Shown here one piece after another: positions 35,524-44,195 of a DNA stretch of 64,000 nt (the stretch's first letter is position 1; each line of letters starts with the position of its first letter). A program made the translations under genes and the position numbers. Origin of the DNA: JAICKM01 sp050998805 (GTDB lineage: Bacteria > Chloroflexota > Chloroflexia > QHBQ01 > JAICKM01); NCBI GenBank assembly GCA_050998805.1, contig JBPCPV010000006.1:80907-144906 (forward strand), read 5' to 3'. The notes below the pieces were generated by a model. It was given only the letters and a program-made list of their open reading frames with translations, searched no databases and was not told the DNA's origin.

Positions 35524-36277
35524 GCAGTGTCTCCTCGTGTGCTCTTTCGATAAAAGCCGCAATCAGCCCCACATCCTTAACGCCGCCGGTTTCGACGCCG
35601 CTGCTCACGTCTACGGCCCAGGGCCGGACGGCAACGACGGCAGCAGCGATGTTCTCCGGCGTGAGGCCCCCGGCCAACATCAGAGGGCGGCGGGCGGCGA
35701 GCCGTGCCGCGATTTCCCAGTCGGCGAGCCGGCCGGTGCCGCCGTATGCGCCTGGGTGAGCAGCGTCGAGGCACACCAGCAGGCGGCTGCCCCACGGCCC
35801 CGACAGCGCGCCGCCCTCCGCATCGGCGGCTTCGGCTGCGGCATCCCAGGCCACGATCTCGGCGTCGAGGCCGTCGGCTCCGGCGGCGGTCGGGCGGAAG
35901 ACGCGGATCACCGGGCGGGCGATGGTGAGCAGGGCGGCGGCATCCGGCGGCTCGTCGCCGCAGAGCTGCACGATGTCGAGGCCGCACTCCGCGACGACTG
36001 CGGCGATCCGGCCGGGAGCCTCGTTCACGAACAGCCCCACGCAAACCGGCGCGCCCGCCCCAAGCTCCCGTCGCACCCCCGCGATCAGCTCTGCCGCCTC
36101 CCCCGCCTCGACCCGCCGCCTGCTCTCCGCGAACACGAACCCCAACATCCTAGCCCCAGCCTGCGCCGCCGCCCCCACATGCCCCGCCTCCCGCAGCCCA
36201 CAAACCTTGACGTGGTGAGTACTGCGTAGTGCGTAGTGCGTAGTTTGCGTAGTTTTTGTTGTATCGATCTCGTTCAT
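35513..36277 (-). CDS. trpF: Phosphoribosylanthranilate isomerase with repeat-derived N-terminus
   Basis: The enzyme converts phosphoribosylanthranilate to its ketose form. The core begins at VKVCGLREAGHV with the catalytic Cys and continues with IVQLCGDEPP, a late Asp in VCLDAAH, and GGTG. Family members normally start just before the KVCGL strand. Here the frame begins about 20 codons earlier, and that part (TQTTHYALRSTHH) is encoded by the ACTACGC-type tandem repeat at 36216-36256. The ATG at 36277 follows TTGGAGCACCCGACAA. The real start may instead have been lost to the insertion. Confidence 0.88.
36216..36256. repeat. Tandem GTAGTGC repeat at the trpF start
   Basis: Units of GCGTAGT (complement ACTACGC) encode the start of TrpF. 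The unit is inverted with respect to the tract at 36322-36364, so the two could form a stem of about 20 bases around the trpF start. Confidence 0.85.
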
Positions 36278-36321
36278 TTGTCGGGTGCTCCAAAGCAAGT
36301 CTGACTACAGTCCAATCTCTA

Positions 36322-36364
36322 CTTACGCAATACGCAATACGTACTACGCACTTCGCACTACGCG
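36322..36364. repeat. Tandem ACTACGC/AATACGC repeat after trpC
   Basis: Units of ACGCAAT, ACGTACT and ACGCACT run through the gap between trpC and trpF and end at the trpC stop, whose TAG lies within or next to the tract. Confidence 0.85.
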
Positions 36365-37143
36365 AGCAGTTCCCGTAGCAGCGCCGCCGGGTTGGGTGCC
36401 GCCAGCAGGCTTTCCCCGATGAGCAGGGCGTCGGCACCGGCGGCGGCCATCCGGCGAACGTCGGTGGGCGTGGCGATGCCGCTTTCGGCGACGAGCAGCG
36501 TGTCGGGCGGGCGGAGGGGCGCGAGCCGCTCGGTGAGGCCGATGTCTACGGCGAAGGTGCCCAGGTCGCGGTTGTTGACGCCGATGATCTCGGCGTCCGA
36601 TTCGAGTGCTGAGGCGAACTCGGCGGCATCGTGGACTTCGACGAGGGCGGCCATGCCGAGGTTCGCGGCGAGCTGGCGAAGGTTGCGGAGCGCGCCCGAG
36701 TCGAGCAGGGCGGCGATCAGCAGTACCGCGTCCGCACCGGCGGCGCGGGCCTCCAGCACGCCGTAGTCATCCAGCAGGAAGTCCTTACGCAGCACCGGCA
36801 GCTCCACGGCGGCCTGCACGGCTTGCAGGTCGGCCAGACTGCCGCCGAAGAAGTCGCGGTCGGTCAGTACAGACAGCGCAGCCGCGCCTCCGGCTGCATA
36901 TGCGCGGGCGAGAGCCGCCGGGTCGAGGTCCGGGTAGAGGATGCCACGCGATGGGCTGCCCCGCTTGATCTCGGCGATGATGCGCGGCGTCGCGCTCCCC
37001 GGCTGCCGCCTGATCGCCGCGCGGAAGTCGCGTGACGGTGCCGCTCTGAGGGCGCGATGTTCGAGCACGCTGTATGGCTCGGCCTGTCGCCGTACGGCCA
37101 ACTCCTCGCGCTTGCGCGCGGCAATGGTGTCCAGGATCGTCAT
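36358..37143 (-). CDS. trpC: Indole-3-glycerol phosphate synthase
   Basis: This 261-residue barrel enzyme closes the indole ring in tryptophan synthesis. It has the conserved IIAEIKRGSPSRG, LSVLTDRDFFGGSLADL, PVLRKDFLLDDYG, EIIGVNNRDLGTF and VAESGI motifs, and it is normal in length. Its ATG directly follows the trpD stop (TAGATG), so it is probably translated by termination-reinitiation. The stop is buried in a tandem repeat that separates it from trpF. Confidence 0.97.
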   Translation of the reverse strand: MTILDTIAARKREELAVRRQAEPYSVLEHRALRAAPSRDFRAAIRRQPGSATPRIIAEIKRGSPSRGILYPDLDPAALARAYAAGGAAALSVLTDRDFFGGSLADLQAVQAAVELPVLRKDFLLDDYGVLEARAAGADAVLLIAALLDSGALRNLRQLAANLGMAALVEVHDAAEFASALESDAEIIGVNNRDLGTFAVDIGLTERLAPLRPPDTLLVAESGIATPTDVRRMAAAGADALLIGESLLAAPNPAALLRELLA

Positions 37144-38181
37144 CTATGCTTCCTCCCCTGCCGGGATCGGCCCGTTGCTCGCCGCGACGAACGCCGCGAG
37201 CGCCCGCGCGGCGGCTCCGCTGTCTATCGCGGCCGCGGCCAGGGCGATGCCTTCCCGCAGGTCCGGCGCGAGGCCGCCGACATACAGAGCCGCGCCCGCG
37301 TTCAGCAGCACAACGTCCCGGTGGGGGCCGAGTTCGCCACGCAGCACCCGGCGGATTATGTCGGCGCTCTCCTCGAGCGAGCCTCCCCGGATCTCGGAGA
37401 TCGGCGCAGCGGGCAGGCCGAACTCTTCGGGCATGATCGTGAAGCGCCGCGGTTCCTGGCCCTCGCGGATCTCGTAGCAGATCGTCGGGCCGAGCGCGAT
37501 CTCGTCAAGGCCGCCGTCTCCGTGGACGACGAGCGCGTGGTGCGTGCCGAGGCGGGTGAGCGCGCGCGCGATGATCAGCGCGGCGCGCGGGTCGGCCACG
37601 CCCATCACCTGGGCCTGCGCGCCCGCCGGGTTGGTCAACGGGCCGAGCAGGTTGAAGACCGTCCGCACTCCGAGTTCACGGCGCACTGGCCCCGCATGGC
37701 GCATCGAGGGGTGGTAATTCGGCGCGAACATGAACCCGAGGTGCGACACGGCCAGGGTGTGCGCCACGCCCTCTGGCCCAAGCTGGATGTTCGCGCCGAG
37801 CGCCTCGAGCACATCCGCGCTGCCCACCCGCCCGCTCACCGCGCGGTTGCCGTGCTTGGCGACATACGCGCCCGCGCCCGCCGCCACACAGGCAGCAGCC
37901 GTCGAGATGTTGAACGTCTGACGCCCGTCGCCGCCTGTGCCGCAGGTGTCCACCAGCACCGCGCCCTCCGGTCCCGCCACCGGCACTGCGTGCGCTCGCA
38001 TCGCGGTCACAAAGCCGGCCATCTCCTCCTCGGTCTCGCCTTTGAGCCGCAGCGCGACCAGGAAGCCGGCTATCAGCGCGGGCGTCGCCTGCCCCTGCAT
38101 GATCTCGTCCATCGCCTCTTCAGCCTCGGCCTGCGTGAGGGCCTGCCTCTCCATCAGTTTGGTCAATGCAGCATGTATCAT
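37144..38181 (-). CDS. trpD: Anthranilate phosphoribosyltransferase
   Basis: This 345-residue protein transfers phosphoribose to anthranilate. It has LVDTCGTGGDGRQTFNIST, the PRPP loop KHGNRAVSGRVGSADVLE, and FAPNYHPSMRH. The ATG at 38181 was chosen since AGGAGCAAACCT precedes it and the family starts with this MIHAALTKLM helix; an upstream in-frame extension lies in the T-box. It is the first gene of trpDCFBA. trpE and trpG are not in the window. Confidence 0.97.
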   Translation of the reverse strand: MIHAALTKLMERQALTQAEAEEAMDEIMQGQATPALIAGFLVALRLKGETEEEMAGFVTAMRAHAVPVAGPEGAVLVDTCGTGGDGRQTFNISTAAACVAAGAGAYVAKHGNRAVSGRVGSADVLEALGANIQLGPEGVAHTLAVSHLGFMFAPNYHPSMRHAGPVRRELGVRTVFNLLGPLTNPAGAQAQVMGVADPRAALIIARALTRLGTHHALVVHGDGGLDEIALGPTICYEIREGQEPRRFTIMPEEFGLPAAPISEIRGGSLEESADIIRRVLRGELGPHRDVVLLNAGAALYVGGLAPDLREGIALAAAAIDSGAAARALAAFVAASNGPIPAGEEA

Positions 38182-38185
38182 AGGT

Positions 38186-38549
38186 TTGCTCCTAATAAAA
38201 AACCCTCGTCCCCAGTCAAGGGACGAGGGCCAAAGCCTGCTCGTGGTGCCACCCAAGTTCCGCCTCAGCGGTCGCGGTCCCACCGCCCCAGCCAAGTGCG
38301 CTTATATCGAGCACCCATACTATGCACTACGCACTACGTACTACGCACTACGTTTCACGTCGTGTACCCGGCTCCGGCTAACGGTGGAGCGATCCGGCGC
38401 AGCCTACTTGGGCGGCTCGCCCGTTCGGTGCGCGACTCCCAGATCCATTCACTGCCCGCGCTGAGGCCGGTTCTCATCGGTTCCGGCTCTCTGGACTCCC
38501 GCTCCGGCAGCTACTCGTTCTGTTCGCGGTCGTTGTCTCTTCGGTTGTT
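38186..38549 (-). promoter_or_regulatory. Tryptophan T-box riboswitch leader
   Basis: The minus strand carries all T-box parts. Stem I has AGAGAGCCGGAACCGATGAG, and the specifier loop GAATGGATCTGGGAG holds the Trp codon TGG (38445-38447). The T-box is TGGGTGGCACCACG (38242-38255). A terminator CCCTCGTCCC/GGGACGAGGG with TTTTTTATT covers 38194-38229. The bulge base C in TGGC fits the G discriminator of tRNA-Trp. Uncharged tRNA-Trp should favour antitermination. A 43-base repeat is inserted between stem I and the antiterminator. Confidence 0.95.
38316..38358. repeat. Tandem ACTACGC repeat inside the T-box leader
   Basis: Units of ACTACGC and ACTACGT lie between the specifier stem and the antiterminator. 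It belongs to the same family as the two tracts at the trpC-trpF junction. Confidence 0.85.
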
Positions 38550-38555
38550 GCGGAT

Positions 38556-38585
38556 ATTATAGCGCGCCGGGGGCCGGGCTGTCAA
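38556..38585 (-). promoter_or_regulatory. trp operon promoter
   Basis: A perfect TTGACA (38580-38585) and a perfect TATAAT (38556-38561), 18 bases apart, lead into the T-box. The -35 box overlaps the stop codon of the upstream gene. Confidence 0.85.
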
Positions 38586-39520
38586 GCGCGTTCGCGGAGT
38601 TCGCGCAGTAGCGCCTCGACCGCCGGGTCCGCCCGCACCAGCGACAGCGCGTCGGCCAGGATCTCCATCTTGCGGGGGTCGTTCTCGTCGGCTGCGAGTG
38701 TAAGTAGTTCGGGCAGGAGTTCGTGCTTCTTGGCCGCGACAATCGTCGTCACGAGGTAGCGGTAGACATCGTACTTCCGGGTGGTGCGAAGGAAGCCGAG
38801 CACGAAGTTGTGGTAGGCGGGACCGGCCTCGTGTTCGAGCAGCAGATCGAACAGCCCCGCCAGCACGATCTCGTCGTCGCTGCTGCCGAACCTTTCGACC
38901 AGCTCCGCCAACAGCGCATCGGGCAGAGGAGTGAGGCTGCGAAGGCACTCGGACATCACCTCGGACACGCCTGGCGCGGAGTGGACGGCGTAGTAGTAGA
39001 GCGGCAGCATCCGTTCCCGCGCCGCCAGGATGCGCGCCGCCGTCAACCCCGGCTCCCCCGACATGTGGGACGTGTGCTTGTCGGCGAGCAGGCGCACGGC
39101 ATGGTACGCAGCCCTCTCGCCGTCGAGGTCGTCCAGCACGATCATCGCGGCTGCCCGCAATTCGGCGGCGGCCTCGGCCCGCGTGGGCGGCAGGAACTCA
39201 TAGGTCATGCACGCCGCGTCGAGCAACGGGATGTCTGCAGGGAGGACGAGCGGGCGTAGCAGATTTAGCAAGGCCACACGCAGCCCGGTGCCAGGGTCGC
39301 GCTTCACCCCGTCGGTGGCGTAGTGCGCGTATTGCCGCAGCAGCACCGGCCTTGCCTCCGGCCCCGCCCTGCCCGCCAGCACGCGGAGCGCCGGCTGCAC
39401 GACACTGATGCCCGCTCCGGGCGCGAGCATCTCGAGCGCGTAGCTCACCTGCTCCTCCGGTCTCTCGGCCAGCGCCTTCAGCCGCTCCAGCTGCGCCTGC
39501 TGCTTGTGGGCGATCGTCAT
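38582..39520 (-). CDS. HEAT-repeat-like helical protein, leaderless
   Basis: This 312-residue protein is made of amphipathic helix pairs of 35-40 residues throughout (for example ALRVLAGRAGPEARPVLLRQ, LLPELLTLAADENDPRKMEI), which fits an ARM/HEAT-type solenoid. No enzyme motif is seen. It probably serves protein binding. The ATG at 39520 was chosen since a perfect TTGACA and a TATGCT lie at the right distance, with only GGGCGC before the start codon. The gene is followed by the trp promoter. Confidence 0.65.
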   Translation of the reverse strand: MTIAHKQQAQLERLKALAERPEEQVSYALEMLAPGAGISVVQPALRVLAGRAGPEARPVLLRQYAHYATDGVKRDPGTGLRVALLNLLRPLVLPADIPLLDAACMTYEFLPPTRAEAAAELRAAAMIVLDDLDGERAAYHAVRLLADKHTSHMSGEPGLTAARILAARERMLPLYYYAVHSAPGVSEVMSECLRSLTPLPDALLAELVERFGSSDDEIVLAGLFDLLLEHEAGPAYHNFVLGFLRTTRKYDVYRYLVTTIVAAKKHELLPELLTLAADENDPRKMEILADALSLVRADPAVEALLRELRERA

Positions 39521-39555
39521 GCGCCCAGCATACCGGAGCCATGCGCGCATGTCAA
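39521..39555 (-). promoter_or_regulatory. Leaderless promoter of the HEAT-like gene
   Basis: TTGACA (39550-39555), 17 bases, TATGCT (39527-39532), then GGGCGC and the ATG. The start of transcription must fall at or beside the start codon. Confidence 0.65.
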
Positions 39556-39643
39556 GCGCCCCAGCCGTCTGTGGTATAATATCCCCAACCTAACCCGCCC
39601 CATCCCCGGCCAGGAGGCTCGAAGTGGAACTCACCGCCCCGCC

Positions 39644-40576
39644 ATGACGCGCAATCCTCTCCTCGGCGTCGGTCTCGTGCTGCTCGCCGCATCGCTCTGG
39701 GGCACGCTCGGCACGGTCTATACGCTGACGATAGATGGGTACGGCCTGACTCCGCTGGTCGTGGTCTTCTACAGGGCGCTGTTCGGGGCTGCGGCAATCG
39801 GGCTGTTGCTGCTCGTCGGGCGGCGCGAACTGCTGTGGGTGCCTCCCGCCGGACGCCGCCTGGTGACCGCCTACGGGCTACTCGGCGTGACTGTGTTCTA
39901 CGTCGCCTACATCTACGCGATCCTGCTGGTCGGCGTGACGACTGCGGTGGTGCTGCTCTACACCGCGCCCGCGATCGTCGCGGTGCTGGCGTGGCGGTTC
40001 CTGGGCGAGAGTCTGACGCGCCGCAAACTCCTCGCGTTGGCGCTGACCTTCGCCGGGGTGATCCTGGTGTCCGGCGCGTACAACCCCGCGCAGTTGGGCG
40101 GCAACCTGCTCGGCATCGGATGCGGGCTGCTCGCCGGGGCAACCTACGCGCTCTACAGCATCTTCGGCAAGATGGCGCAGGCCCAGTCTGTACCCCTGCC
40201 GACGCTGCTCTTCTATACACTCGCCATCGGCAGCATCGGGCTGCTCACGACCATCCTGTTCACCGCGCCGGTGACTCTGCTCACTCCGGCGGCCCACCCC
40301 GCGTCCTGGGCGGTGCTGGCGATGCTCGGCACGGTGCAGACCCTCACGCCGATCGCCGCCTACACCCTGAGCCTGCGCCACCTAGACGCCGCCGCCGCCA
40401 GTGTCTGCGCGACACTCGAACCGGTGGTGGCGGGGGCGTTGGCGGTGGTTGTGCTCCACCAGCCGCTCGGAGCGCCCTCCATCGCAGGTGCGGTGCTCGT
40501 GCTCCTCGCGGCGACGGTGGTCGGGACGGCCAGCCATCGCCCAGATATTGCCCCAGGCCGCGCCCCTGTGGTATAG
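39644..40576 (+). CDS. EamA/DMT superfamily transporter
   Basis: This 310-residue protein has ten hydrophobic helices in two EamA halves (LLAASLWGTLGTVYTLTIDG at the start; GIGCGLLAGATYALYSIFGK starting the second). The C-terminal helix ends with the family-typical EPVVAGALAVVVLHQPLGAP. It probably exports metabolites or amino acids. Candidate -10 TATAAT at 39575. The ATG at 39644 lacks an SD at normal distance; AGGAGG is 27 bases upstream, so the start is uncertain. Confidence 0.85.
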   Translation: MTRNPLLGVGLVLLAASLWGTLGTVYTLTIDGYGLTPLVVVFYRALFGAAAIGLLLLVGRRELLWVPPAGRRLVTAYGLLGVTVFYVAYIYAILLVGVTTAVVLLYTAPAIVAVLAWRFLGESLTRRKLLALALTFAGVILVSGAYNPAQLGGNLLGIGCGLLAGATYALYSIFGKMAQAQSVPLPTLLFYTLAIGSIGLLTTILFTAPVTLLTPAAHPASWAVLAMLGTVQTLTPIAAYTLSLRHLDAAAASVCATLEPVVAGALAVVVLHQPLGAPSIAGAVLVLLAATVVGTASHRPDIAPGRAPVV

Positions 40577-40577
40577 T
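40548..40577 (+). promoter_or_regulatory. Promoter of the hldE-like/murJ2 operon
   Basis: TTGCCC (40548-40553) and TATAGT (40572-40577) are 18 bases apart, in the 3' end of the transporter gene. Confidence 0.5.
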
Positions 40578-40630
40578 ACCCCGACACAAAGCCCCTCTCC
40601 CTCTAGAGAAGCGGGCAGAAGGGTACGGTA

Positions 40631-41173
40631 TTGCTCGAAAAAGTCGTTTCTCTCGAAGAGATCCTGCGGCGGCGCGCCGAATGGCGGGAGGCCGGGAAGC
40701 GCGTCGTCTTCACGAACGGCGCGTTCGACTTGCTGCACGTCGGCCACCTCCGCTATTTGCAGGCCGCACGCGGCCTCGGCGACCTGCTGATCGTCGGGCT
40801 GAACGACGATGCCTCGGTGCGTACATACAAGGGGCCGGGCCGCCCGCTCGTGCCCGCCGATGAGCGCGCCGAACTGCTCGCGGGGCTGGAGTGCGTTGAC
40901 TACGTGCTGCCCTTCGGCGACGCCACTGCGACGCGGCTTGTCGAGGCAATCGCGCCCGATGTCTACGTGAAGGGCGGCGACTATGCGGCCGGCGGCAAGC
41001 CGTTGCCGGAAGCCGAGGCCGCGCGTGCCGCCGGAGGCGAGGTCGTGATCGTACCTCTCGTCGCCGGGCGCAGCACAACCGGACTGATCGACCGGATCAG
41101 AGCGAGCGCAAGCCGCGACGCAGAAGCCCTCGACCGCCTGGGCCGCTCCGGGCGCGGCGAGGACGCCGACTGA
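40631..41173 (+). CDS. HldE C-terminal-like (RfaE2) nucleotidyltransferase
   Basis: This 180-residue protein has the cytidylyltransferase fold signature TNGAFDLLHVGHLRYLQ (HxGH), VGLNDDASVR, VKGGDYA and the late GRSTTGLIDRI. In bifunctional HldE the domain joins ADP or other nucleotides to heptose-1-phosphate; here no kinase domain is attached, as in stand-alone RfaE2 proteins. The TTG start at 40631 follows AGAAGGGTACGGTA. Its stop overlaps the next gene (TGATG), suggesting co-translation with the flippase. The exact sugar is unknown. Confidence 0.85.
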   Translation: MLEKVVSLEEILRRRAEWREAGKRVVFTNGAFDLLHVGHLRYLQAARGLGDLLIVGLNDDASVRTYKGPGRPLVPADERAELLAGLECVDYVLPFGDATATRLVEAIAPDVYVKGGDYAAGGKPLPEAEAARAAGGEVVIVPLVAGRSTTGLIDRIRASASRDAEALDRLGRSGRGEDAD

Positions 41174-42864
41174 TGGCAACTGGCCGGATCGCGCGCGCGG
41201 CGGGCATCATCATGGTCGGCTCGATCCTCAGCCGGATGCTCGGCCTTGGTCGTGTGGTCGTCATCTCCCACCTTTTCGGCGGAGGTGCCCAGGTTGACGC
41301 CTTCAACACCGCCTCCCAGGTCTCCACGATCATCTACGACCTGCTGATCAGCGGCATGGTGAGCGCGGCATTAGTCCCGGTGCTCAGTGAGTACGTGGCC
41401 TCGGACCGGCGGGCCGAAATGGGCCGGATCCTCGGCATAATCATGACCGGGGCTGTCCTTGTGCTCCTCGTGAGCATCGGCGCGCTCGAACTCGGCGCGG
41501 GGCCGCTGGTGCATTACATCACCAACTGCTCTATACCCTGCCCCGCCACCGAGGCGCTGGCGCTCGACATGACGCGGGTCGCCCTGCCCGGGGTGCTGTT
41601 TCTCGGCATGTCCGCCGTGCTGACTGCGGCTCTCTACTCGCTCCACCGCTTCGTATACACCTCGCTCTCGATGTCCTCGCTGAACGTGGCGATCATCGTC
41701 GCCGCGCTCGTGCTGGCTGGCCTGCTCGGCGTGCAGAGCCTCGCGCTCGGCCTGCTGATCGGCGCGGTGCTGACCGTCGCCGTGCAGTGGCCGGGGCTGC
41801 GCGACCTGCGTATCCGCCCGTCGTTCGACTTCGGCCACCCCGCCGTGCGCCGCATCCTCATCCTCTACGCGCCGATAGCCGTGAGCCTGGTCGCCAGCCA
41901 GATCGCGCTTGTGATCGATCGGCGCTGGGCGTTCGAGGCCGGCGAGGGCAGCGTGGCCTCCATGGGCTTTGCGACCACCCTGATCCAGTTCGGCCTCGGC
42001 CTTGTCGGCGCGGCGATCTCGCTGGCCGCGCTGCCCTCTCTCTCGCAGCACTTCGCCAACCGCAACGAGGCGGCCTACCGGCGGACGCTCGCCACAGGCA
42101 TCCGGCTCGTGACGGTGCTTGTGCTGCCGGTCACGGCCGGGCTGCTCGCCCTCTCGGTGCCGCTCATCACGTTGGTCTTCCGGCACGGCCAGTTCACCGA
42201 ATCCGACAAGTGGCGCACCGTGCTGGCACTGGTCTGCTACGTGCCGGGGCTGCCGGGCGCGGCGCTCAACCAGGTGCTCATCTTCGGCTTCTATTCGCGC
42301 AAGAACACTCTGATCCCGGTGTCGGTCGGCATCGCCGGCGTCGGCGTCTATCTCGTGACCGCACTGGTACTAAAGGGCAGCTACGGCATGGCCGGTCTGG
42401 TTTTGGCGAATAGCACCCAGCTCACGTTCAATGCCGCCGTCACCGGGCTACTGCTCTGGCGTGGGCTTGGCGGGCTGCCTGGGCTGGGCATCGGCTCAAC
42501 CGCGCTCAAAGCCGGCATCGGCTCTGTCGTGATGGGCGGCCTTAGCCTCGGAGTCTGGCTGCTGCTCCGAGGCATGTTGCCCGATACCTCCCTGCCGGCC
42601 CGGGTCATCGCGTTAGCGGTGCCGGGGGCAGTCGGCCTGCTTGCTTATGTGGCGGCGCTCCACTATCTCAAAGTAGGTGAGCTTGCGACGGTCAGCGGGA
42701 TGATCGCCCGCCGGCTGCCCGGGCGTCTTCGCCAGCCGGTATCCGCCCGGCAGGACATCGCACTGGACGACGAGATCGCCGCGCTCGGCGTCGAAAGCCC
42801 GTCCTCCGGCCTCGAAGCCCGCCTGGTGAGCGTGGATCTGTCCGGCGACGAGGAAGAAGGATAG
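41173..42864 (+). CDS. MurJ/MviN-like lipid flippase, second copy
   Basis: This 563-residue protein has 13-14 helices and the MurJ-like LSRMLGLGRVVVISHLFGGG start, NTASQVSTIIYDLLISGMVSA, and a late charged tail outside the membrane. Compared with the copy at 18338 it is free of repeats. MurJ proteins move lipid II to the outer leaflet; this copy is the better candidate for the housekeeping role since it lies outside the glycan cluster. It starts at the ATG overlapping the upstream stop. Confidence 0.88.
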   Translation: MATGRIARAAGIIMVGSILSRMLGLGRVVVISHLFGGGAQVDAFNTASQVSTIIYDLLISGMVSAALVPVLSEYVASDRRAEMGRILGIIMTGAVLVLLVSIGALELGAGPLVHYITNCSIPCPATEALALDMTRVALPGVLFLGMSAVLTAALYSLHRFVYTSLSMSSLNVAIIVAALVLAGLLGVQSLALGLLIGAVLTVAVQWPGLRDLRIRPSFDFGHPAVRRILILYAPIAVSLVASQIALVIDRRWAFEAGEGSVASMGFATTLIQFGLGLVGAAISLAALPSLSQHFANRNEAAYRRTLATGIRLVTVLVLPVTAGLLALSVPLITLVFRHGQFTESDKWRTVLALVCYVPGLPGAALNQVLIFGFYSRKNTLIPVSVGIAGVGVYLVTALVLKGSYGMAGLVLANSTQLTFNAAVTGLLLWRGLGGLPGLGIGSTALKAGIGSVVMGGLSLGVWLLLRGMLPDTSLPARVIALAVPGAVGLLAYVAALHYLKVGELATVSGMIARRLPGRLRQPVSARQDIALDDEIAALGVESPSSGLEARLVSVDLSGDEEEG

Positions 42865-42883
42865 AAAGAAAGGAGACAAGCCG

Positions 42884-43525
42884 ATGCCGACCACACCGAT
42901 TGACCGCGAGATCATGGCCGCCGCCGAGGCGCATCTGGCCGCCGCCGACCCCGTGCTCGCCGCGATGATCGCCTCGCACGGCCCCTGCACGCTCGCGGTC
43001 GAGACAAACCACTTCGCTTCGCTGGTGGACGCGATCATCAGCCAGCAGATTTCGGTGAGGGCAGCCGACTCGATCCTCCGCCGTCTGACCGAGACGGTGC
43101 CCGCTGGCACGCTGTCGCCCGATGCCATCATGGCGCTCACCGAAGCCGAGATGCGGGCCGCAGGGCTATCCGGCGCGAAGGTCGCTTCGATCCGCGACCT
43201 CGCCTCGCGGATCGTCGCAGGCACGCTCGACCTGCCTGCGCTCGACGCCGCGTCCGACGACGAGGTGATCGCGGCGCTGCTGCCGGTGCGAGGTATCGGC
43301 CGCTGGACCGCCGAGATGTACCTGATCTTCGTGCTGGGCCGGCTCGACGTACTTCCGGTCGGCGACTTCGGCTTCCGGCAGTCGGTGTCCCGCCGCTACA
43401 AGCTGCCCATCCCGCCGAACGGCGGCCTCCCCACCGGCCCGACGCTCACCGCCCTCGCCGAATCCTGGCGTCCCTACAGGTCGGTGGCTACATGGTACTT
43501 CTGGAAATGCCAGGACCCGGCATAG
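42884..43525 (+). CDS. alkA: DNA-3-methyladenine glycosylase II
   Basis: This 213-residue HhH-GPD enzyme excises alkylated bases. It has the helix-hairpin-helix LPVRGIGRWTAEMYLIF and the catalytic Asp in VLPVGDFGFRQSV. No Ada or AlkB domain is present, and the N-terminal beta domain of E. coli AlkA is missing, as in the short family members. Its site AGAAAGGAGACAAGCC precedes the ATG. It lies directly after the flippase on the same strand. Confidence 0.93.
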   Translation: MPTTPIDREIMAAAEAHLAAADPVLAAMIASHGPCTLAVETNHFASLVDAIISQQISVRAADSILRRLTETVPAGTLSPDAIMALTEAEMRAAGLSGAKVASIRDLASRIVAGTLDLPALDAASDDEVIAALLPVRGIGRWTAEMYLIFVLGRLDVLPVGDFGFRQSVSRRYKLPIPPNGGLPTGPTLTALAESWRPYRSVATWYFWKCQDPA

Positions 43526-43623
43526 GCGGTGCGCCAACGCTGGCCCGATATTTGCACTATGCCTCCCCAGCAACACGCGCACTTCACGCGCCTCACCCAT
43601 TACGAGCAAGGAGTAAACACACA

Positions 43624-44130
43624 ATGCCAACTGAGAAGAACCCGCACGAGATCACGCGCGAGCAACTGGTCGGCCTGCTTAACGAAGACCTGGCCCGCGA
43701 ATACCAGGCTATAATCTCATACGTGATATACAGCCAGGTGCTCAAAGGCGCGCAGTACATGAGCATCGCCGGGGAACTCGAGAAGCACGCCGCGCAAGAG
43801 CTGGAACACGCGCTCATCATATCGAAGCAGATCGACTATTTCGGCGGTATGCCAACCACGACCCCCAAGCCTGTGCGGACATCCGAGAAGGCCGAAGAGA
43901 TGCTGCGCTTCGACCTCGAGAACGAGAACGAGACCGTCCGCAACTACCGCGAGCGCGTCCGCCAGGCCGAGGCCCTCGGCGAGTACCCCCTCGCCGAAGA
44001 CCTCCGCGAGATTGTCCGCCAGGAGCAGGACCACCAGATCGACCTCGCCACCGCACTCAACATAGACGTGCCGAAGCAGGGCCTCGGCCAGGAATCGGGC
44101 AGCGTCACCCCCGTCAAGACGAACAAATGA
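43624..44130 (+). CDS. Ferritin-like/bacterioferritin-type di-iron protein
   Basis: This 168-residue four-helix protein has likely iron ligands EDLAREYQAIISY, EKHAAQELEHAL (ExxH), ENENETVRNYRER and EIVRQEQDHQIDL (ExxH). It is close to the bacterioferritin or DPS-like ferritin group and probably stores iron or protects against oxidants. The ATG at 43624 follows CAAGGAGTAAACACACA; the upstream extension overlaps alkA and has no similarity. A terminator follows at 44164. Confidence 0.88.
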   Translation: MPTEKNPHEITREQLVGLLNEDLAREYQAIISYVIYSQVLKGAQYMSIAGELEKHAAQELEHALIISKQIDYFGGMPTTTPKPVRTSEKAEEMLRFDLENENETVRNYRERVRQAEALGEYPLAEDLREIVRQEQDHQIDLATALNIDVPKQGLGQESGSVTPVKTNK

Positions 44131-44163
44131 AGCTAGGGGTCGAGGGCTGGCCTCAGACCGCAA

Positions 44164-44192
44164 GCCTCCCGCCACGTGGCGGAGGGCTTTTT
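44164..44192 (+). terminator. Intrinsic terminator after the ferritin-like gene
   Basis: GCCTCCCGCC and GGCGGAGGGC form a 10-base stem (one mismatch) with loop ACGT, followed by TTTTT. Confidence 0.9.
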
Positions 44193-44195
44193 CCG

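Noticed and set aside
37057..38562. Long open frame of 501 codons opposite trpC, trpD and the T-box
   Set aside because: It is the mirror of conserved genes in GC-rich DNA and crosses a riboswitch; the translation lacks normal composition.
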